Source: Amborella trichopoda
Taxonomy: Eukaryota > Streptophyta > Magnoliopsida > Amborellales > Amborellaceae
Assembly: GCF_000471905.2 (NCBI RefSeq)
Contig: NW_006499969.1
Span: forward strand, 732,185 to 796,184
Length of the DNA stretch: 64,000 bases
Direction of reading: 5' to 3'
Shown piece by piece: positions 11,870-23,939 of this stretch (its first letter is position 1; each line of letters opens with the position of its first letter). The position numbers and the translations under genes were made by a program. The notes under the pieces were generated by a model that did no database searches, was not told the origin of the DNA, and saw nothing but the letters and a program-made list of their open reading frames with translations.

Positions 11870-12432
11870 AGAAGGCTTGAGCAACCAATAGGTCACAAGC
11901 ATTGCTAGCCCCCAAGCCTAGCTCCAACACCTCCAAGCACTACTAGTGCCATGGAGCTCACCACTGCAAGCACCATGATCCTGGCCTCATACGAACATCC
12001 TTGAAAACAATGGTACAATTGTTTTTGGGTGACTCTAAGCCTTTGTTTCTCTTGATCCTCAATGATTGATTTCAAAACCTGAACATGATTGTGTACAATT
12101 TTGAGCTTATCTGCGTCGAACTTGGATGTGGAGACCGCCTTTTCTGTATCTCGTTGGGTTGACACAGACAAATTCTCCAACCGCCATGCTACATGCTCCC
12201 ACGACAGCTCCAGCGAGGCCTGAGACCAACATGGATCGATGATCCTCATTGCCACTCCAATACCGACCATTAGTGAAGCGGTTGAGACTAGACCATCATT
12301 GGCTCTGAAGATCATAGCTCGAAGCCATTGGGACCTTTGGCCCCTATCAGGGCGCTCGTCATGGGCTACATCGAGTGTGGCATGGTCAGCAGGGAGCCGG
12401 ACTTCGAGCCATATAAACTCAACTCCTCTCAA
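11870..12432 (-). pseudogene. Vacuolar iron transporter-like (VTL/nodulin-21, CCC1/VIT family) pseudogene
   Basis: VTL proteins are short membrane carriers of the CCC1/VIT1 family that move Fe2+ or Mn2+ into vacuoles. Reading down the minus strand, the signature QRSQWLRAMIFRANDGLVST and SLMVGIGV match the first helix. A shifted frame then gives GLAGAVVGACSMAVGEFV, the family's second helix, before the frame returns at SVSTQRDTEKA. Near the end, RIMVLAVVSSMALVVLGGVG matches the fourth helix, and another shifted frame reads LAMLVTYWLLKPS, the usual C-terminus. The third helix and part of the loop are deleted. The long open frame at 11905-12432 therefore mixes real and out-of-frame sequence. At least two frameshifts and one internal deletion make it a pseudogene. 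It stands alone among AT-rich repeats. Confidence 0.75.
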
Positions 12433-14107
12433 GCGGGAAGCCTAACAAATTAGCAAAGGACTAGTGGAAATAGAGAGTGCACTATATCGATTTCAAAGAC
12501 TTATGATTATTTTTTTTCTTTTTTTTACTAGTTCAATGGAAAAAGTGTTTTTTATCTATAGAAATAAAATGCATGTCATATTGTGGTATCCCTACCACCC
12601 TTACCTCCTAGTCTTGAGCCTATTCCTGTAATGGTTGGCTTGGTGTCTCAAGCTAGTACCATTGGCTGTGTGCTTGCCACACTTCACAAATAGAGACAAA
12701 GAGAGAATGAGTGTGGTTTGCCATGGGAGAGCACACTCAGAGAGTGTGGTTTATAATATATGGATTGAGAATAAAAGTTTACTATAAGATGGGATTCTTG
12801 TGAAGGTGTAAATATACGAATGATGGCATGAAAAAAAACAGGGCAGGGCGAGAGGGGGCTAGGATAAAGTTAGTCCTTTCGTGAGATTTTTTTTAATTTT
12901 TTTAATTTTTTGCCATTGTTTATTGGTTTTCATGGTTTTTCTTGTTGGGTTTCTGTGTGTTTTGCTTGAACATTCAATTTGTTTCTAGCACTTGGTCTTG
13001 GTATCTTGTATGGGAAGGGGAATTTAGATAAGTGAAAAGGTTTTTGTACTACTCCTACAGAATAGAAGTTCTATATGTTCCCCTGTCCAATTTATATCAT
13101 ATAAGTTATGGACCATTTGATCTAGATCCAACATCTCAGAGCATTTTATTTTTATTTTGCAAATTATATTAATATAATATTTGGTATGTATCATCATCTC
13201 AATAGGCTAACCTAAAATAAATTTAAAAAAAAATATTTTTTAAAAATAAAATGACTAAAATACCTCTAAAAATTTTAAGGATATTTTGGTTATTTTATTT
13301 TATCAAGATTATTTTATTACTATTTTTTCATGTGCGAGTTTAAGAGGGGAGTGGATGCCCAAAATTTGGTGTCTAAATAGTTTGTAGAAAAAAACTAAAA
13401 AAAAGAAAAAAAAACAATATAGAGGGTTGACATTGTAATTGGATCCATCTCAGCCGTTCATTCAAGGCTAGACAAGGGGAAGTATATAACTACTATCCAT
13501 TAGGGAAAGTACACAAAGCTTGCCCCTTACAAAATGGGTGGTGAAGTATAAGCATTCTTCTGGCAACTCTTACCAATGAGTTGGGATTTTTTTTTCCGTA
13601 TTGAAGGGAGGCCAGTTCACTTGACTCATCTATTTATGTGCTTCACCTCTCTAAAGTCCATCTTAGAGATGTATTTGGGTCCGAACTGTTAAGGGGTTCG
13701 TAATCTTGATCGTGATGATCATGAATCTAAAAAAGAGGAATTTGAGATTTAAAAAAGCAAATTTTCATTCTTTTTTGCACTGCCATTTTTCCTTTATAAA
13801 GCACCATTCCAGTTGTTTTAAATATCTTAACTAAGGCACCATGTTTACTGCAAATGCACTCCAACAACTGTATTCCATGACCCATCAAATACTCTTCGTC
13901 TTTTTCTTTTTCCCATTTTGTCACATCTTCCAGATCTAAGGTATTACTTGGGGGTTCTCTATCCTCTCGCTTAAAGAATCCAGTTTATGTGAAGTCCTTT
14001 TTTTCCTCTTCTCCTTGTTTTTTTTTTTCATTTGTGGATACTTTTTAAAATTAAATGGAAAACCAAAATTTTAAAATTTGATATAATTTGTGGAGTAATA
14101 TTAGAAA
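12433..14107. other. AT-rich intergenic DNA
   Basis: No identifiable gene. A minus-strand frame at 13727-13924 (65 codons) has a fairly protein-like composition but no recognisable domain. Poly-A/T runs occur around 12870, 13210 and 13390. Confidence 0.5.
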
Positions 14108-14275
14108 GGGTGCGGTTTGTATAGAGCCGAGGCTCTAAACAATCAAAATAGAGCCCACCTTCAAATAGTATCAAGAAATGTATTTTCAATACTTGAAATC
14201 TTTGTGATAGCCTTAAAAAATAGTTTCATCTCTAATTATAAAATTTAAAGCTCAAAAAATAGTGTATTTTTAATA
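14108..14275 (+). mobile_element. MITE family 1, copy b (5' half)
   Basis: Begins GGGTGCGGTTTGTATAGAGC and continues through CCGAGGCTCTAAACAATC and TAAAGCTCAAAAAATAGTG, matching the first half of copies a, c and f. It then passes into unrelated AT-rich DNA. Confidence 0.6.
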
Positions 14276-14994
14276 TAATTTGAATTATTTATTTAAATTG
14301 TCTTTTTTGTTTTAATTGTTTCTCAAATGGATATGTGTTAATTAATTTTATATTAAAATAATATTTAATATAAAATTTATAATTAATTTATTAAATACTC
14401 AATTATGAAGATAAATTCATTAAATTATTTTAGCTAGGGCCTTTTCTATTAAAAAAGTTTTTTGACGATAAGTATATTTTTGTGATTAACACAATATCAG
14501 GTACATAGCACGTGCATATTACTAGTATTAACAACACAGCATGTAAGATCACTACAATGGTTATGAGGAAAACAATTAAGCCATGGAACGGCAGATCCTT
14601 CTATTGGGCAACAAGGGCACCCAAAAGGCCTTATGAATCAAGAAACGAGAACAGGGATCCTATAGTGAAAAAGTCAAATAGAGTAAACTGCAAGCATAAA
14701 TACAGATTTCCCTCTCTTGCCCTCCCTATCTATTTCTCACCACTCCTATTCTTAGAACATTAATATGGGTTTCGGTCTGTGGGGAAGCCACCCACTGATA
14801 GTAATGAATTATACAATGGATGGTGAATAAATGAATATAAAATATATCCTAAATGTTATTTAGAAACGCAGAATATTCATATTGAGAACCCCATGATTTT
14901 ATAAACAAAAAATTGATCAAAACTTCACACTAAAAAAGAGCAGAGACGGTGTTACTCCTCATATTACTTCGAAACAAAATAAACATGAAAACAA
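14276..14994. other. AT-rich intergenic DNA
   Basis: No similarity recognised. A plus-strand frame of 83 codons at 14512-14763 has no family features. Confidence 0.45.
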
Positions 14995-15323
14995 GGGTGA
15001 GGTTTGTCTAAGGTGTTAACCCTAAACAATCAAGATAAGGTGCACCTCAAAGTCTCGTTACAAGATGTATTTTCAGCACCGAGACTCTCATCATGGCCTA
15101 AGAGTCTAATTTTCACCGCTATTATAAAATTAAAAGCTCCAAAGATAGTGTAGATCTAGCAGATCTATGAACACTTGAAAATCTTAAAAATGAAAGTACA
15201 TATCGAGATTAACATGATCTATTGGAGAGTTTTCTAGTGACAAAAGAACATTCTTCGATGGGTTTTTGAGGTCCACTTTACTTTTACAGTATAAGGTTGA
15301 CACCTTATATAAACTTTTTTCTT
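14995..15323 (+). mobile_element. MITE family 1, copy c
   Basis: Starts GGGTGAGGTTTGTCTAAGG and ends TTATATAAACTTTTTTC. It holds the family blocks CTAAACAATC, TTAAAAGCTCCAAAGATAGT and AGCAGATCTATGAACACTTG. Both ends carry a matching variant: AAGGTGTTAACC on the left and GGTTGACACCTT on the right. Confidence 0.65.
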
Positions 15324-16080
15324 AAAATAAATAGGGGCACACTTAAATACTTAGCAAAAACCAAGGAATAGCAGAGTTTTCCACTATTATAAATCTAGAA
15401 TGGATATGAGTAAAGAACATGGGATACATATTGATAGATGAAGAAATGACATCATGTGGTTCAGAATAAAAAAAAAATGGAGATTTATCTTTATAAACTA
15501 AAATACACAAAAATACTTGAGGCGAATGGGATTTATTAGTGTGCCAATGAACAACCGTTTAAATGATGGGTGATATAAATAAAAGGAAATTTTTGGAGGG
15601 CGAAATCAAGGACTAAAAATCTTTTTTTTTTCAAAATAATTATCTATTTATTATCAGTTTGATCTAAAAAATTCAAATAAAAAACTTACAAAATCCTTTT
15701 TTTTTTTTCTCGGGAGTTAATTTACAGTATGATCCTGCTGGAGCATATGGTATACAAGATGTATATTGAAATCAGAAGCCAAGACAAAGAGTACACAAAA
15801 TAGGGAATTAAAATTATAAGGAATCCTAATACATATCAATGATTTCTTGTAGAGTATGATTCCTCTTAAATTTAGAAGTGGAAACAAAATCAACGTATGG
15901 ATAAATGAAGATCATGATAATATATAAGGGAAAGGTTTCTATACGTCCCCTATAACATAGAAGATCTATGCTTCCCATACCATCCAGCCGTCCAATTTTG
16001 ATCAGCAGAGTGACTCATCGGTTATCACGTATGGATAAATGGAGATCATGACAATATGTTGTTTATATGGAGATCATGAC
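15324..16080. other. Intergenic DNA with a direct repeat
   Basis: No gene. GTATGGATAAATG(A/G)AGATCATGA(T/C)AATAT occurs at about 15895 and 16030, flanking a roughly 100-bp insert, and AGATCATGACAATATGTT is repeated again at about 16067. Confidence 0.5.
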
Positions 16081-16495
16081 AATATGTTCTTTATCAAATG
16101 TAAATAATACCTCAAATTATATCCGGATTGGCGGTTGAATTATATGCTTCGGGTTTACGACGTGGAGATGGGAGACTTGGACATCATTCCTGCTGCAATT
16201 GGGGTTAAAATGCATTTCGTCATCGATTATTGGGGTGGAAAAGTCAAGTTTATTATGCCCAAGTAACTGAATCTAATAGAGTGCAGATATGGGCCCTGAT
16301 AAATGGTAAGTGGGGGGAAGTTCTTAATCTAGATTTGGGTGCAAGGTACATTGCTTCTAAACCTCCATGACCTGTCCTTTTTAATGGAGAGATGCTTATA
16401 TTGACTTACTCCAAATGTTTATTAAGATATAATTTGAAAAACAGAGGGTCAGAGGAGATCGTTAGCAAATGGATATGCAAAGGTAGTGTGGATGC
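16081..16495 (+). pseudogene. F-box-associated-domain-like coding fragment, left of Copia-B
   Basis: One frame from about 16215 to the LTR edge reads coherently with a single TGA near 16368. Segments such as VQIWALINGKWGEVLNLD, FNGEMLILTYSKCLLRYNL and EEIVSKWICKGSVD resemble the beta-repeat of plant F-box-associated (FBA/kelch-like) domains, which bind substrates in SCF ubiquitin ligases. The frame continues in phase on the far side of Copia-B (21912-22082), which is the main support for an interrupted coding region. The F-box and most of the repeats are not found upstream. The family assignment is by eye and moderate at best. Confidence 0.45.
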
Positions 16496-17287
16496 AATTG
16501 GATTGGGTTTCCCTCCATGTGGAGGATGGCCCAAAGTTCATCTTTTTTTTGGGTGAAGCCCATATGAAGTAAATCTTATATGGAGTAAGGGCATTTCAGT
16601 GATTTTATCCACTATATGTTAAATGAGGGTTTTCCTCATTCATTTTCAATAAGTGAGATTAGAAGAGAGAGAAGAGGGAAGAGGAGAAAATTATGGGTTT
16701 TTTGAGGCGTTGTGCACTCATAATCAAGAGCTCACTCGGATTGCCATTCGTGATTCGATCGACTTGAAATTTTGACAGTAGGTTCGCAACACATGGTTTT
16801 TCATTCTGAATGGTATGATTGATGTTTGGAGTCCTCTAACTCAGTTTTGCAAAGCCGTCCTTGCTGCCTCTGGTTTGGTGAGATCTCTTCAATTTTCTCT
16901 TTTTTGGAGTTCATCTTGTTTATGATATTTGCCAAGATTTTATTGTTCTTGATGATTGATATTGTTGTATGCCTCTAGTTTTAACTAGAGAAGACTATTG
17001 TGTATTCCCATTATTTGGTGATAGTAGAAGCTTTAGGTCCACTACCGTCCCGTGGTTTTTACTCCTCACTTTGGGGAGGTTATCCACGTAAAAATTGGTG
17101 GTGTTTATGTGTGTATTTGTGGTGCATTTGGTTAGTGATTTGGGAGCTTAATAATTGCCTTTAATGTGTTTGATATATTGCTATCTACTTGATTACTTCC
17201 TATTAGGTTCACTCAAGAGGGGAATAATTGTTTTGTTCCATAGTGCTTGTTGATCGGGTATCTCTCAGTTTATTTTTCTCCCCAATA
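16496..17287 (+). mobile_element. 5' LTR of Copia-B (792 bp)
   Basis: Direct repeat of 21119-21911, sharing TTGGATTGGGTTTCCCTCC at the start and TTTTTCTCCCCA(A/G)TA at the end. By eye the two LTRs differ at roughly 25-30 positions in the first 300 bp (about 9%), so the insertion is old. The terminal dinucleotide is AA here and TG in the 3' copy. GATGC lies immediately outside this LTR and GATGT outside the other, giving a probable 5-bp target duplication. Confidence 0.92.
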
Positions 17288-17290
17288 AAG

Positions 17291-17302
17291 TGGTATCAGA
17301 GC
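17291..17302 (+). promoter_or_regulatory. Primer-binding site of Copia-B (tRNA-Met)
   Basis: Perfect TGGTATCAGAGC three bases after the 5' LTR, complementary to the 3' end of initiator tRNA-Met. Confidence 0.92.
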
Positions 17303-17360
17303 GTTGTGGTTGCTGAATTTAAGCTTTGTGATTGCTGAATTATTTATCTTGGATTGAACA

Positions 17361-20300
17361 ATGGAAACTAATACAGGTAGAATTGTTACTTTAAATGTTC
17401 AAATTATCATTTTTTGAATGGAAAAATGGATGACCTTCTTTACTTGAAAGATTATTATCTACCGGTTTTTGCTAGTGAGAAACCCGTTAATAAGACTGAT
17501 AGGGAATGAAATATATTTCATCGGCAAGTGTGTGGGTACATTAGACAGTGGGTGGATGACAATGAGTTGAACCATATTAGTGGAGCACACACTTTATGGT
17601 CTAAGCTCGAGCACTTGTATGCTCGAAAGACCAGGAATAATAAACTATTTTTGATCAAACAGATGATGGCTTTGAGATACCAAGATGGAACTCTATTAAC
17701 AGATCACTTGAATATATTTCAAGGAATCATTAATCAGTTGCCCGCGATGGGTATCAAGTTTGATGAAGAGATACAAGGATTATGGCTTCTTGGTACTTTG
17801 CTGGACTCATGGGAGACGTTTAGGATGTCATTATACAACTCAGCTCCAGATGGTATAATTTTGATGGTTTTGGCTAAGAGTAGTGTTCTGAATGAAGAGA
17901 TGAGAAGAAAGTCACGTGGTTCCTTTTCACAATCAGATGCTTTGGTCATCGAGAAAAGGGGGAGGAGTAAGAGCTGAGGTTCGAAGAATATAGACAAGAC
18001 CAGAAGTAAGTCCAACAAATTTACAAATGTTGAGTGTTATCATTGTGGTCTAAAGGGCGATACCAAGAAGTATTGTCGAAAGTTAAGAGAGAAAATAAAA
18101 AGGAAAAATGTAAAGAAAGAGATGTTTGTTTGGAAACCAATACTGAAACAATGTTACTTCTCAAGGATGTGAAACATGTTCCTGACATCCGTTTAAATTT
18201 AATTTCTGCAGGTAGACTTGATGATGAGGAATTTTGTAATACCGTCAGTGATGGTCAATGGAAACTCATAAAGAGTATTATGATTGTGGAAAAAGGAAAC
18301 AAGTGTTCGACATTGTACTTATTGTAGGCAAAGCTCTCCAAAGGCATTATAAATGCAGTGGAGAATGATGATACAATTGAGTTGTGGCACAAGAGACTCG
18401 GTCAAATGAGTGAGAAGGGAATGATGATATTGTCCAATAAGAAGCTCTTATATGGAATGAATGGTTTATATTTGAAAAAATGTGCTCATTGCTTGACAGG
18501 GAAGCAGAATGGAGTTTCCTTCAAGAGTTCTCCTCCCTCAAGGAAGTCAAATGTACTTGATTTGGTACATTCCGATGTGTGCGGTCTTATGAAGACAATA
18601 ACGCTTGACGACTCTCTCTGTTTTGTAACCTTCATTGATGATCATTCAAGGAAGTTATGGGTTTACAACTTGAAGACAAAGGATCAGATGCTAGATGTAT
18701 TCAAGCATTTTCAGGCTTCAGTTGAGAGACCGACTGGAAAGAAGTTGAAATACATCTGCACAGATAATGGGGGGAGAGTATTCATGATTGTTTGCTGATT
18801 ATTGCAAAAAACAGGGTATTCGGCAGCAAAGCAACTCCAAAGACTCCTCAGTTGAATGATTTAGCTGAGAGAATGAACATGATACTGGTAGAGAGAGTCA
18901 GATGTTTGCTTTCACAAGCAGGGTTGCTTAGATCCTTTTGGGGTGAGGCTTTGAGTACAGTTGTACACGTGTTACATCTGACACCATGTGGTCCATTACA
19001 GTTTGATGTGCGTAACAGAGTTTGGACAGACAAAGATGTTTCTTATGATCATTTGCGTATCTTTGGATGCAAGGCATTTGTGTATATTCTCAAAGACGAG
19101 AGGTCTAAACTTTATGTTAAGACACGACAATGTATATTTGTGGATTATGGTCAGGATGAGTTTGGCTACGGGTTATATGATCCAATTGAGAAGAAAATTA
19201 TTAGAAGATGAGATGTTGTATTTATGGAAGATCAAACCATATGGAATATTGATAAGATAGAGAAGATAGTGCCTCAACATAGTGATGATTTGATTGACTT
19301 GGATCCAGTTCCTCCAATATCGGTGCCAAAATAGGTGGGAGATGAAGTTCAGAATGACCAGCAGGGTACAGGTGATGCAGATGTTCCTATACAGGTTGAG
19401 ACAGATGATGGTTCTCATGAGCACTTGTCAGTACCAGAAGTTCCACCACCTGTTCCACTCAGGAGGTCTACTAGAGACCGAAGGCCTTCCACATGGTATT
19501 CCACATATGAGTACATATTATTAACTGATGGGGGAGAACCAGAGTGTTTTGAAGAAGCGATAAAAGATGAACACAAGAATGAGTGGGTTGAAGCCATGCA
19601 AGATGAGATGAAGTCATTGCTTAAGAATCATACTTTTGAGTTGGTGAAGTTCCCTAAGGGCAAAAGAGTTTTGAAGAATAGGTGGGTGTATAGGGTGATG
19701 TAAGAAGAAAACACCTCACGTCTACAACACAAAACTAGATTGGTTGTCAAGGGATTCAGTCAGAGAAAAGACATTGATTTTGATTAGATGTTCTCTCCAA
19801 TTGTAAATATGTCATCCATTTGTGTGGTTTTTAGTTTAGCAACTAGTCTTGACTTAGAGGTTGAGCAGATGAATGTGAAGACTGCTTTCCTACATGGTGA
19901 TTTGGAAGAAGAGATTTACATGGAGCAACCAGAGGGTTTCAAGGTGAAAGGAAAAGAGGATTATGTGTGCAAATTGAAGAAAAATATTTATGGCTTGAAA
20001 TAGGCATCGAGACAGTGGTATAAGAAGTTTGAGTCAATTATGTGGAAGCAAGGATACAAAAAAAACTACTTCTGACCATTGCGCTTTTGTTAAGAAATTA
20101 TCTGATGATGACTTTATTATTCTTTTTCTTTTTGTAGACGACATATTGATTGTCGGCAAGAATGCTTCGAGGATTGACAGGTTGAAGAAGCAGTTGAGCA
20201 AGTCTTTGGCCATGAAAGACTTGGGGCCAGCAAAACAGATTCTTGGCATAAGAATCATTCGAGATAGGTATGCCAAAAAGTTGTGGTTATCACAAGAGAC

Positions 20301-21102
20301 ATACATAGAAAAAGTGCTCCAAAGATTCAAGATGGACAAAGCTAAAGTGGTTAGCTCTCCTCTTGCTACTCACTTTAGACTGAGCACCAAGCAGAGCCCT
20401 TTTATTGATGAAGAGAAGAAAAACATGGAAAGAGTTCTATTTGCCTCAGGAGTGGGAAGTTTGATATATGACATGGTTTGCACAAGGCCAGACATAGCTC
20501 ACGCAGTTGGCATAGTTAGCTATTTCCTCTCAAATTCAGGAAGAGAGCATTTGAATGCGGTCAAGTGGATTATGAGGTATCTTTGAGGCACTTCCATTTT
20601 GAGATTTTTTTTTGGAAGTGAAAGCCCTTTATTGGTTGACTACACAGATGCAGATATGATCGGGGATGTTGATTCCCGTAAGTTTACTTCGGGTTACTTG
20701 ATCACTTTCTCAGGTGGAGCCGTAGCTTGGCAATCAAAATTACAAAAATGTATTGCACTTTCTACCACTGAGATAGAGTTCATTGTAGCAACAGGAGCTT
20801 GTAAAGAGTTGCTTTGGATGAATAGGTTTGTGCAGGAGCTTGGTTTCAAACAAAAGCGGTATGTGTTGTTTTGTAATAGTCAAAGTGTTATCCACCTTAG
20901 TCAGAATTCTACTTTTCATGCTAGATCAAAGCATATTGATGTGAGGTATTATTTGACAAGAGATGTTTCAAATTCCAAGTCACTAGAAATTGAGAGAATC
21001 CATATTGATCATAATGGCTCTGATATGTTGACGAAGGCTTTACCAAGGGAGAAGCTTGATGTTTGTCATTTGATTACCGGGATGACGAATCCCTATACAT
21101 AG
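17361..21102 (+). pseudogene. Copia-B gag-pol (Tnt1-like), protease deleted
   Basis: Gag starts at 17361, with stops in its first 60 codons, and is open at 17528-17977 (UBN2-like: LWSKLEHLYARKTRNNKLFL). The zinc knuckle near 18035 reads CYHCGLKGDTKKYC, with Asp for the zinc-binding His. Gag then passes directly into RDVCLETN...LKDVKHVPD (18120), which in Tnt1-type elements lies after the protease, so the DSGA-type active site is missing. Integrase: HSDVCGLM (18570), IDDHSRKLW, CTDNGG (18765) and AERMN (18865), with a frameshift at about 18780. RT has stops near 19701, 19785 and 20001 but keeps the box FVDDIL (20134). RNase H has VDYTDAD (20636) and STTEIEF, but CNSQS where CDSQS is usual. The end, MLTKALPREK, lies 60 bp before the polypurine tract. 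Not autonomous and not translatable as a whole. Confidence 0.93.
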
Positions 21103-21104
21103 TC

Positions 21105-21116
21105 GGGAGGGGGAGA
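21105..21116 (+). promoter_or_regulatory. Polypurine tract of Copia-B
   Basis: GGGAGGGGGAGA ends two bases before the TG of the 3' LTR, the expected position of the plus-strand DNA primer. Confidence 0.85.
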
Positions 21117-21118
21117 TT

Positions 21119-21911
21119 TGTTGGATTGGGTTTCCCTCCATGTGGAGGATGGCCCAAAGTTCATCATTTTTTTGGGTGAAGCCCATATGGAGTAAATCCT
21201 ATAGGGAGTAAGGGCATTTCAGTCATTTTACCTGTTATATGTTAAATGAGGGTTTTCCTCATTCGTTTTCAACAAGTGAGATTAGAAGAGAGAGAAGAGG
21301 GGAGAGGAGAAAATTTTGGGTTTTTTGAGGCGTTTTGCAGTCATCATCATGAGCTCGATCAGATAGTCATTCGTGGTCCGATCGACCTGAAATTTTGACA
21401 GCGGGTTCGCAACACATGGTTCTTCATTCTGAACGGTATGATTGATGTTTGGAGTTCTCTAACTCAGTTTTGCAGAGCCGTCTTTACTGCATCTATTTTG
21501 GTGAGATCTCTTCAATTTTTTTCTTTTTTGGAGTTCATCTTGTTTATGATATTTGCCAAGAATCTATTATTCTTGATGATTGGTATTGTTGTATACCTCT
21601 AGTTTTAACTAGAGAAGACTCTTGTGTATTCCCATTATTTGGTGATAGTGGAAGCTTTGGGTGCACTACGGTCTCGTGGTTTTAACTCCTCACTTTAGGG
21701 AGGTTTTCCACGTAAACATTGGTAGTGTTTATGTGTGTGTTTATGATGCATTTGGTTGCTGCTTTAGGAGCCTAATAATTGCCTTTAATGTGTTTGATAT
21801 ATTGCTATCAACTTGATTACTTCCTATTAAGTTCACTCAAGTGGGGAATAATTTTTTTGTTCCGTTGTGCTTGTTGATTGGGTATCGTGCGGTTTGTTTT
21901 TCTCCCCAGTA
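21119..21911 (+). mobile_element. 3' LTR of Copia-B (793 bp)
   Basis: Second copy of the LTR, starting TGTTGGATTGGG directly after the polypurine tract and ending CCCCAGTA. It is followed by GATGT, the probable target-site copy. Short open frames inside it are shadows. Confidence 0.92.
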
Positions 21912-22082
21912 GATGTTGACTTTACACATTACAAACCGAGTCTCTCTACTTGGGAGACCGATCAAGTTATCGAAGGAGAATTGTGTCTCTTTACTTGAGA
22001 GTCAGATCGAGTTGTTGAATCAAGTGGGTTTGAATCAAATTTTCCTCCTCCTAAAAGGCGAAAAGTCAATTTCTTGAGATGA
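21912..22082 (+). pseudogene. F-box-associated-like coding fragment, right of Copia-B
   Basis: Starting at the target copy GATGT, the frame reads DVDFTHYKPSLSTWETDQ, has one TGA near 21996, then ESDRVVESSGFESNF, PPPKRRKVNFLR and a stop. HYKPSL resembles the (H)Y..SLV motif near the end of FBA domains, and the basic PPPKRRKV resembles a nuclear-localisation-like tail. It is in phase with the fragment ending at 16495 if Copia-B and one target copy are removed. Confidence 0.45.
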
Positions 22083-22770
22083 TGATGATGAAGAAGAATG
22101 TGTAAGTGTTGCTGCTTCTAAAAGATGAGAAGTGTGTTAATTTCCTATTTTGGCTTGGGTTTGCTAGATGAATTATCATTTAGGTTATTATCCTTCAGTT
22201 GATCTTTTGATTTTTTTTCCATGTAACAAGATACCTTATGTGGTCTTATTTAATTTTTTCCATTTTCATTCTTTAAATTTTAGTTTTTTTTTAACCTGAC
22301 CCTGAAAATGAATCTTTCCTCTTTGCATCATATTGAATTTTCGAGGCCTACGAGAAATCTTTCCTCTTTGCATCATATAGAATTTTGAATTTTGAGGCCT
22401 ACGAGAAAGTAGATTAGTAAAAGTGACCATCAACAATAACTCAATTTATGTTTTGGATGGAAACAGAATACCCTCCCATAGCCATTAATTATGAAAAGCA
22501 ATTGTTGGCACTTGCAGTTCCTCAACTCAAAATCGATCAAATCGGTGCACTTGTTTTACACATTTCCTTAAAAAAATCAGTGCACTTGTTTTACACATTT
22601 CCTTAAATAGATATTCTCTTTAATATGTAGTTTAGTAGTGTTTTTCCTTCAAAAAAAACAAAAAGGGGTAGCAAAATGTAATTTTCGTATGAGATAATTT
22701 AGTAGAACCATCGTCAGTGAGCAAGTTGGATGGCAATAAAAAGATTGGATTTCCCTATATATATAAAAAA
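22083..22770. other. AT-rich intergenic DNA
   Basis: No gene seen. The segment CGAGGCCTACGAGAAA(T/G) is duplicated (about 22343 and 22398), as are TTTCCTCTTTGCATCATAT and GTGCACTTGTTTTACACATT (22543, 22582): small local duplications. Confidence 0.5.
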
Positions 22771-23163
22771 GGGAAAAGTTTCTATAGAGCCGAGGCTCTA
22801 AACAATCAAATTTGAGCCTACATCAAAAATTTCACTAGAAGAGGTTGTTTTGATGCCCAAATATCTTCAAATTGGTCATATCGACATCAAGATGCATGGG
22901 CATAAAAAAAAAATGGATTTCAAGTTTTGGAAATAGTGTATTTTATAACGCATTTTTGGACAGTCAATTTTTAAGATTTTCAAGTTTTCATAGATATGTC
23001 AATCTACACTATTTTAGAAGCTTTAAAGTTTATAAATAAATATGGAAATATATTTTAAGGCTATCATAAAGATTTTCAATATTAAAACCATATTTATTGG
23101 CACTATTTGAAGGTAGGCTCTAGTTTGATTGTTTAGAGCCTAGGCTCTATACCAACCACACCC
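22771..23163 (-). mobile_element. MITE family 1, copy d (best-preserved ends)
   Basis: 393 bp with inverted terminal repeats of about 45 bp. The left end includes TCTATAGAGCCGAGGCTC and TAAACAATCAAA; the right end is its reverse complement with a few changes. It is reverse-oriented relative to copies a, c and f, and central blocks such as CAAGATGCATGGGC and GACAGTCAATTTTTAAG match them on the opposite strand. Flanks TAAAAAA on the left and TAAAAAAAA on the right may be a target duplication but are low-complexity. Confidence 0.75.
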
Positions 23164-23939
23164 TAAAAAAAAAATACATTTTGCTACTCTCTCTCTCTTT
23201 TCTTTTCTTTTATTTTTTTTTTATTTTTTTTTTATTTTTTTTTTGTGGTGCTTGAAAACCGAAAGTAGGTATTAAATTGTTAATACGGGATTTAAATCTT
23301 GTCGCATTGATTGAATTTTAATTTCTCTAGCTTAATGAATTTTCTGTTTTTTTTTTGGCACAAGTTTGAATTGTGGACTGTTAGGTCACCATTTGGAATA
23401 GAGCCTTTTTACAAGGGGGTTAATTCAAATAGTTCCCAAAACGAGGAGCAATTTCAAGTCGCACCTTCCTTTATTTATGTATTAAATCCTTATAAAACAG
23501 AATGGCAGGCTTTTTTTCGTTTCTTTTTCTGATATTATTTAGTTATTTTTCAGTCTCGCCTTTCACAACTCCGGATAGCAAGCATATAGGTTATGCTCTT
23601 CTCCATAACATGTAACCCTCCTAAATCCTAATCCATCTTCTTCTTTTGTTGTATTATTTTTTATTAAATTTTTTATTCGAGTTGTTTTTTTTTTTCCCCT
23701 TATTTAGGGTGTTGGTTAGGATGTTTACTAGTGCTATATTTGTATTTATCATGCAGTGGCCACCTCCTGGACTTCGTTGTAGGAGTTCTACTGATGATTG
23801 GTTGAGTGGAAGGCACACATCAAAATCATCGTAAGGAACTCTTGATATATGGTTTGCTACACCTTTTATCGTTTGTTGATTTTTTTTTATAAACTGACAT
23901 ATGATTGAGGTGGTATTAGAGATGTTAACCCTATACTTC
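23164..23939. other. T-rich intergenic DNA
   Basis: Poly-T runs at 23170-23245 and 23340-23360. Frames at 23311-23532 and 23646-23834 have no recognisable features. Confidence 0.45.

Noticed and set aside
13727..13924. Minus-strand 65-codon ORF with protein-like composition
   Set aside because: No domain recognised and no neighbouring exon; evidence too thin to call a gene.
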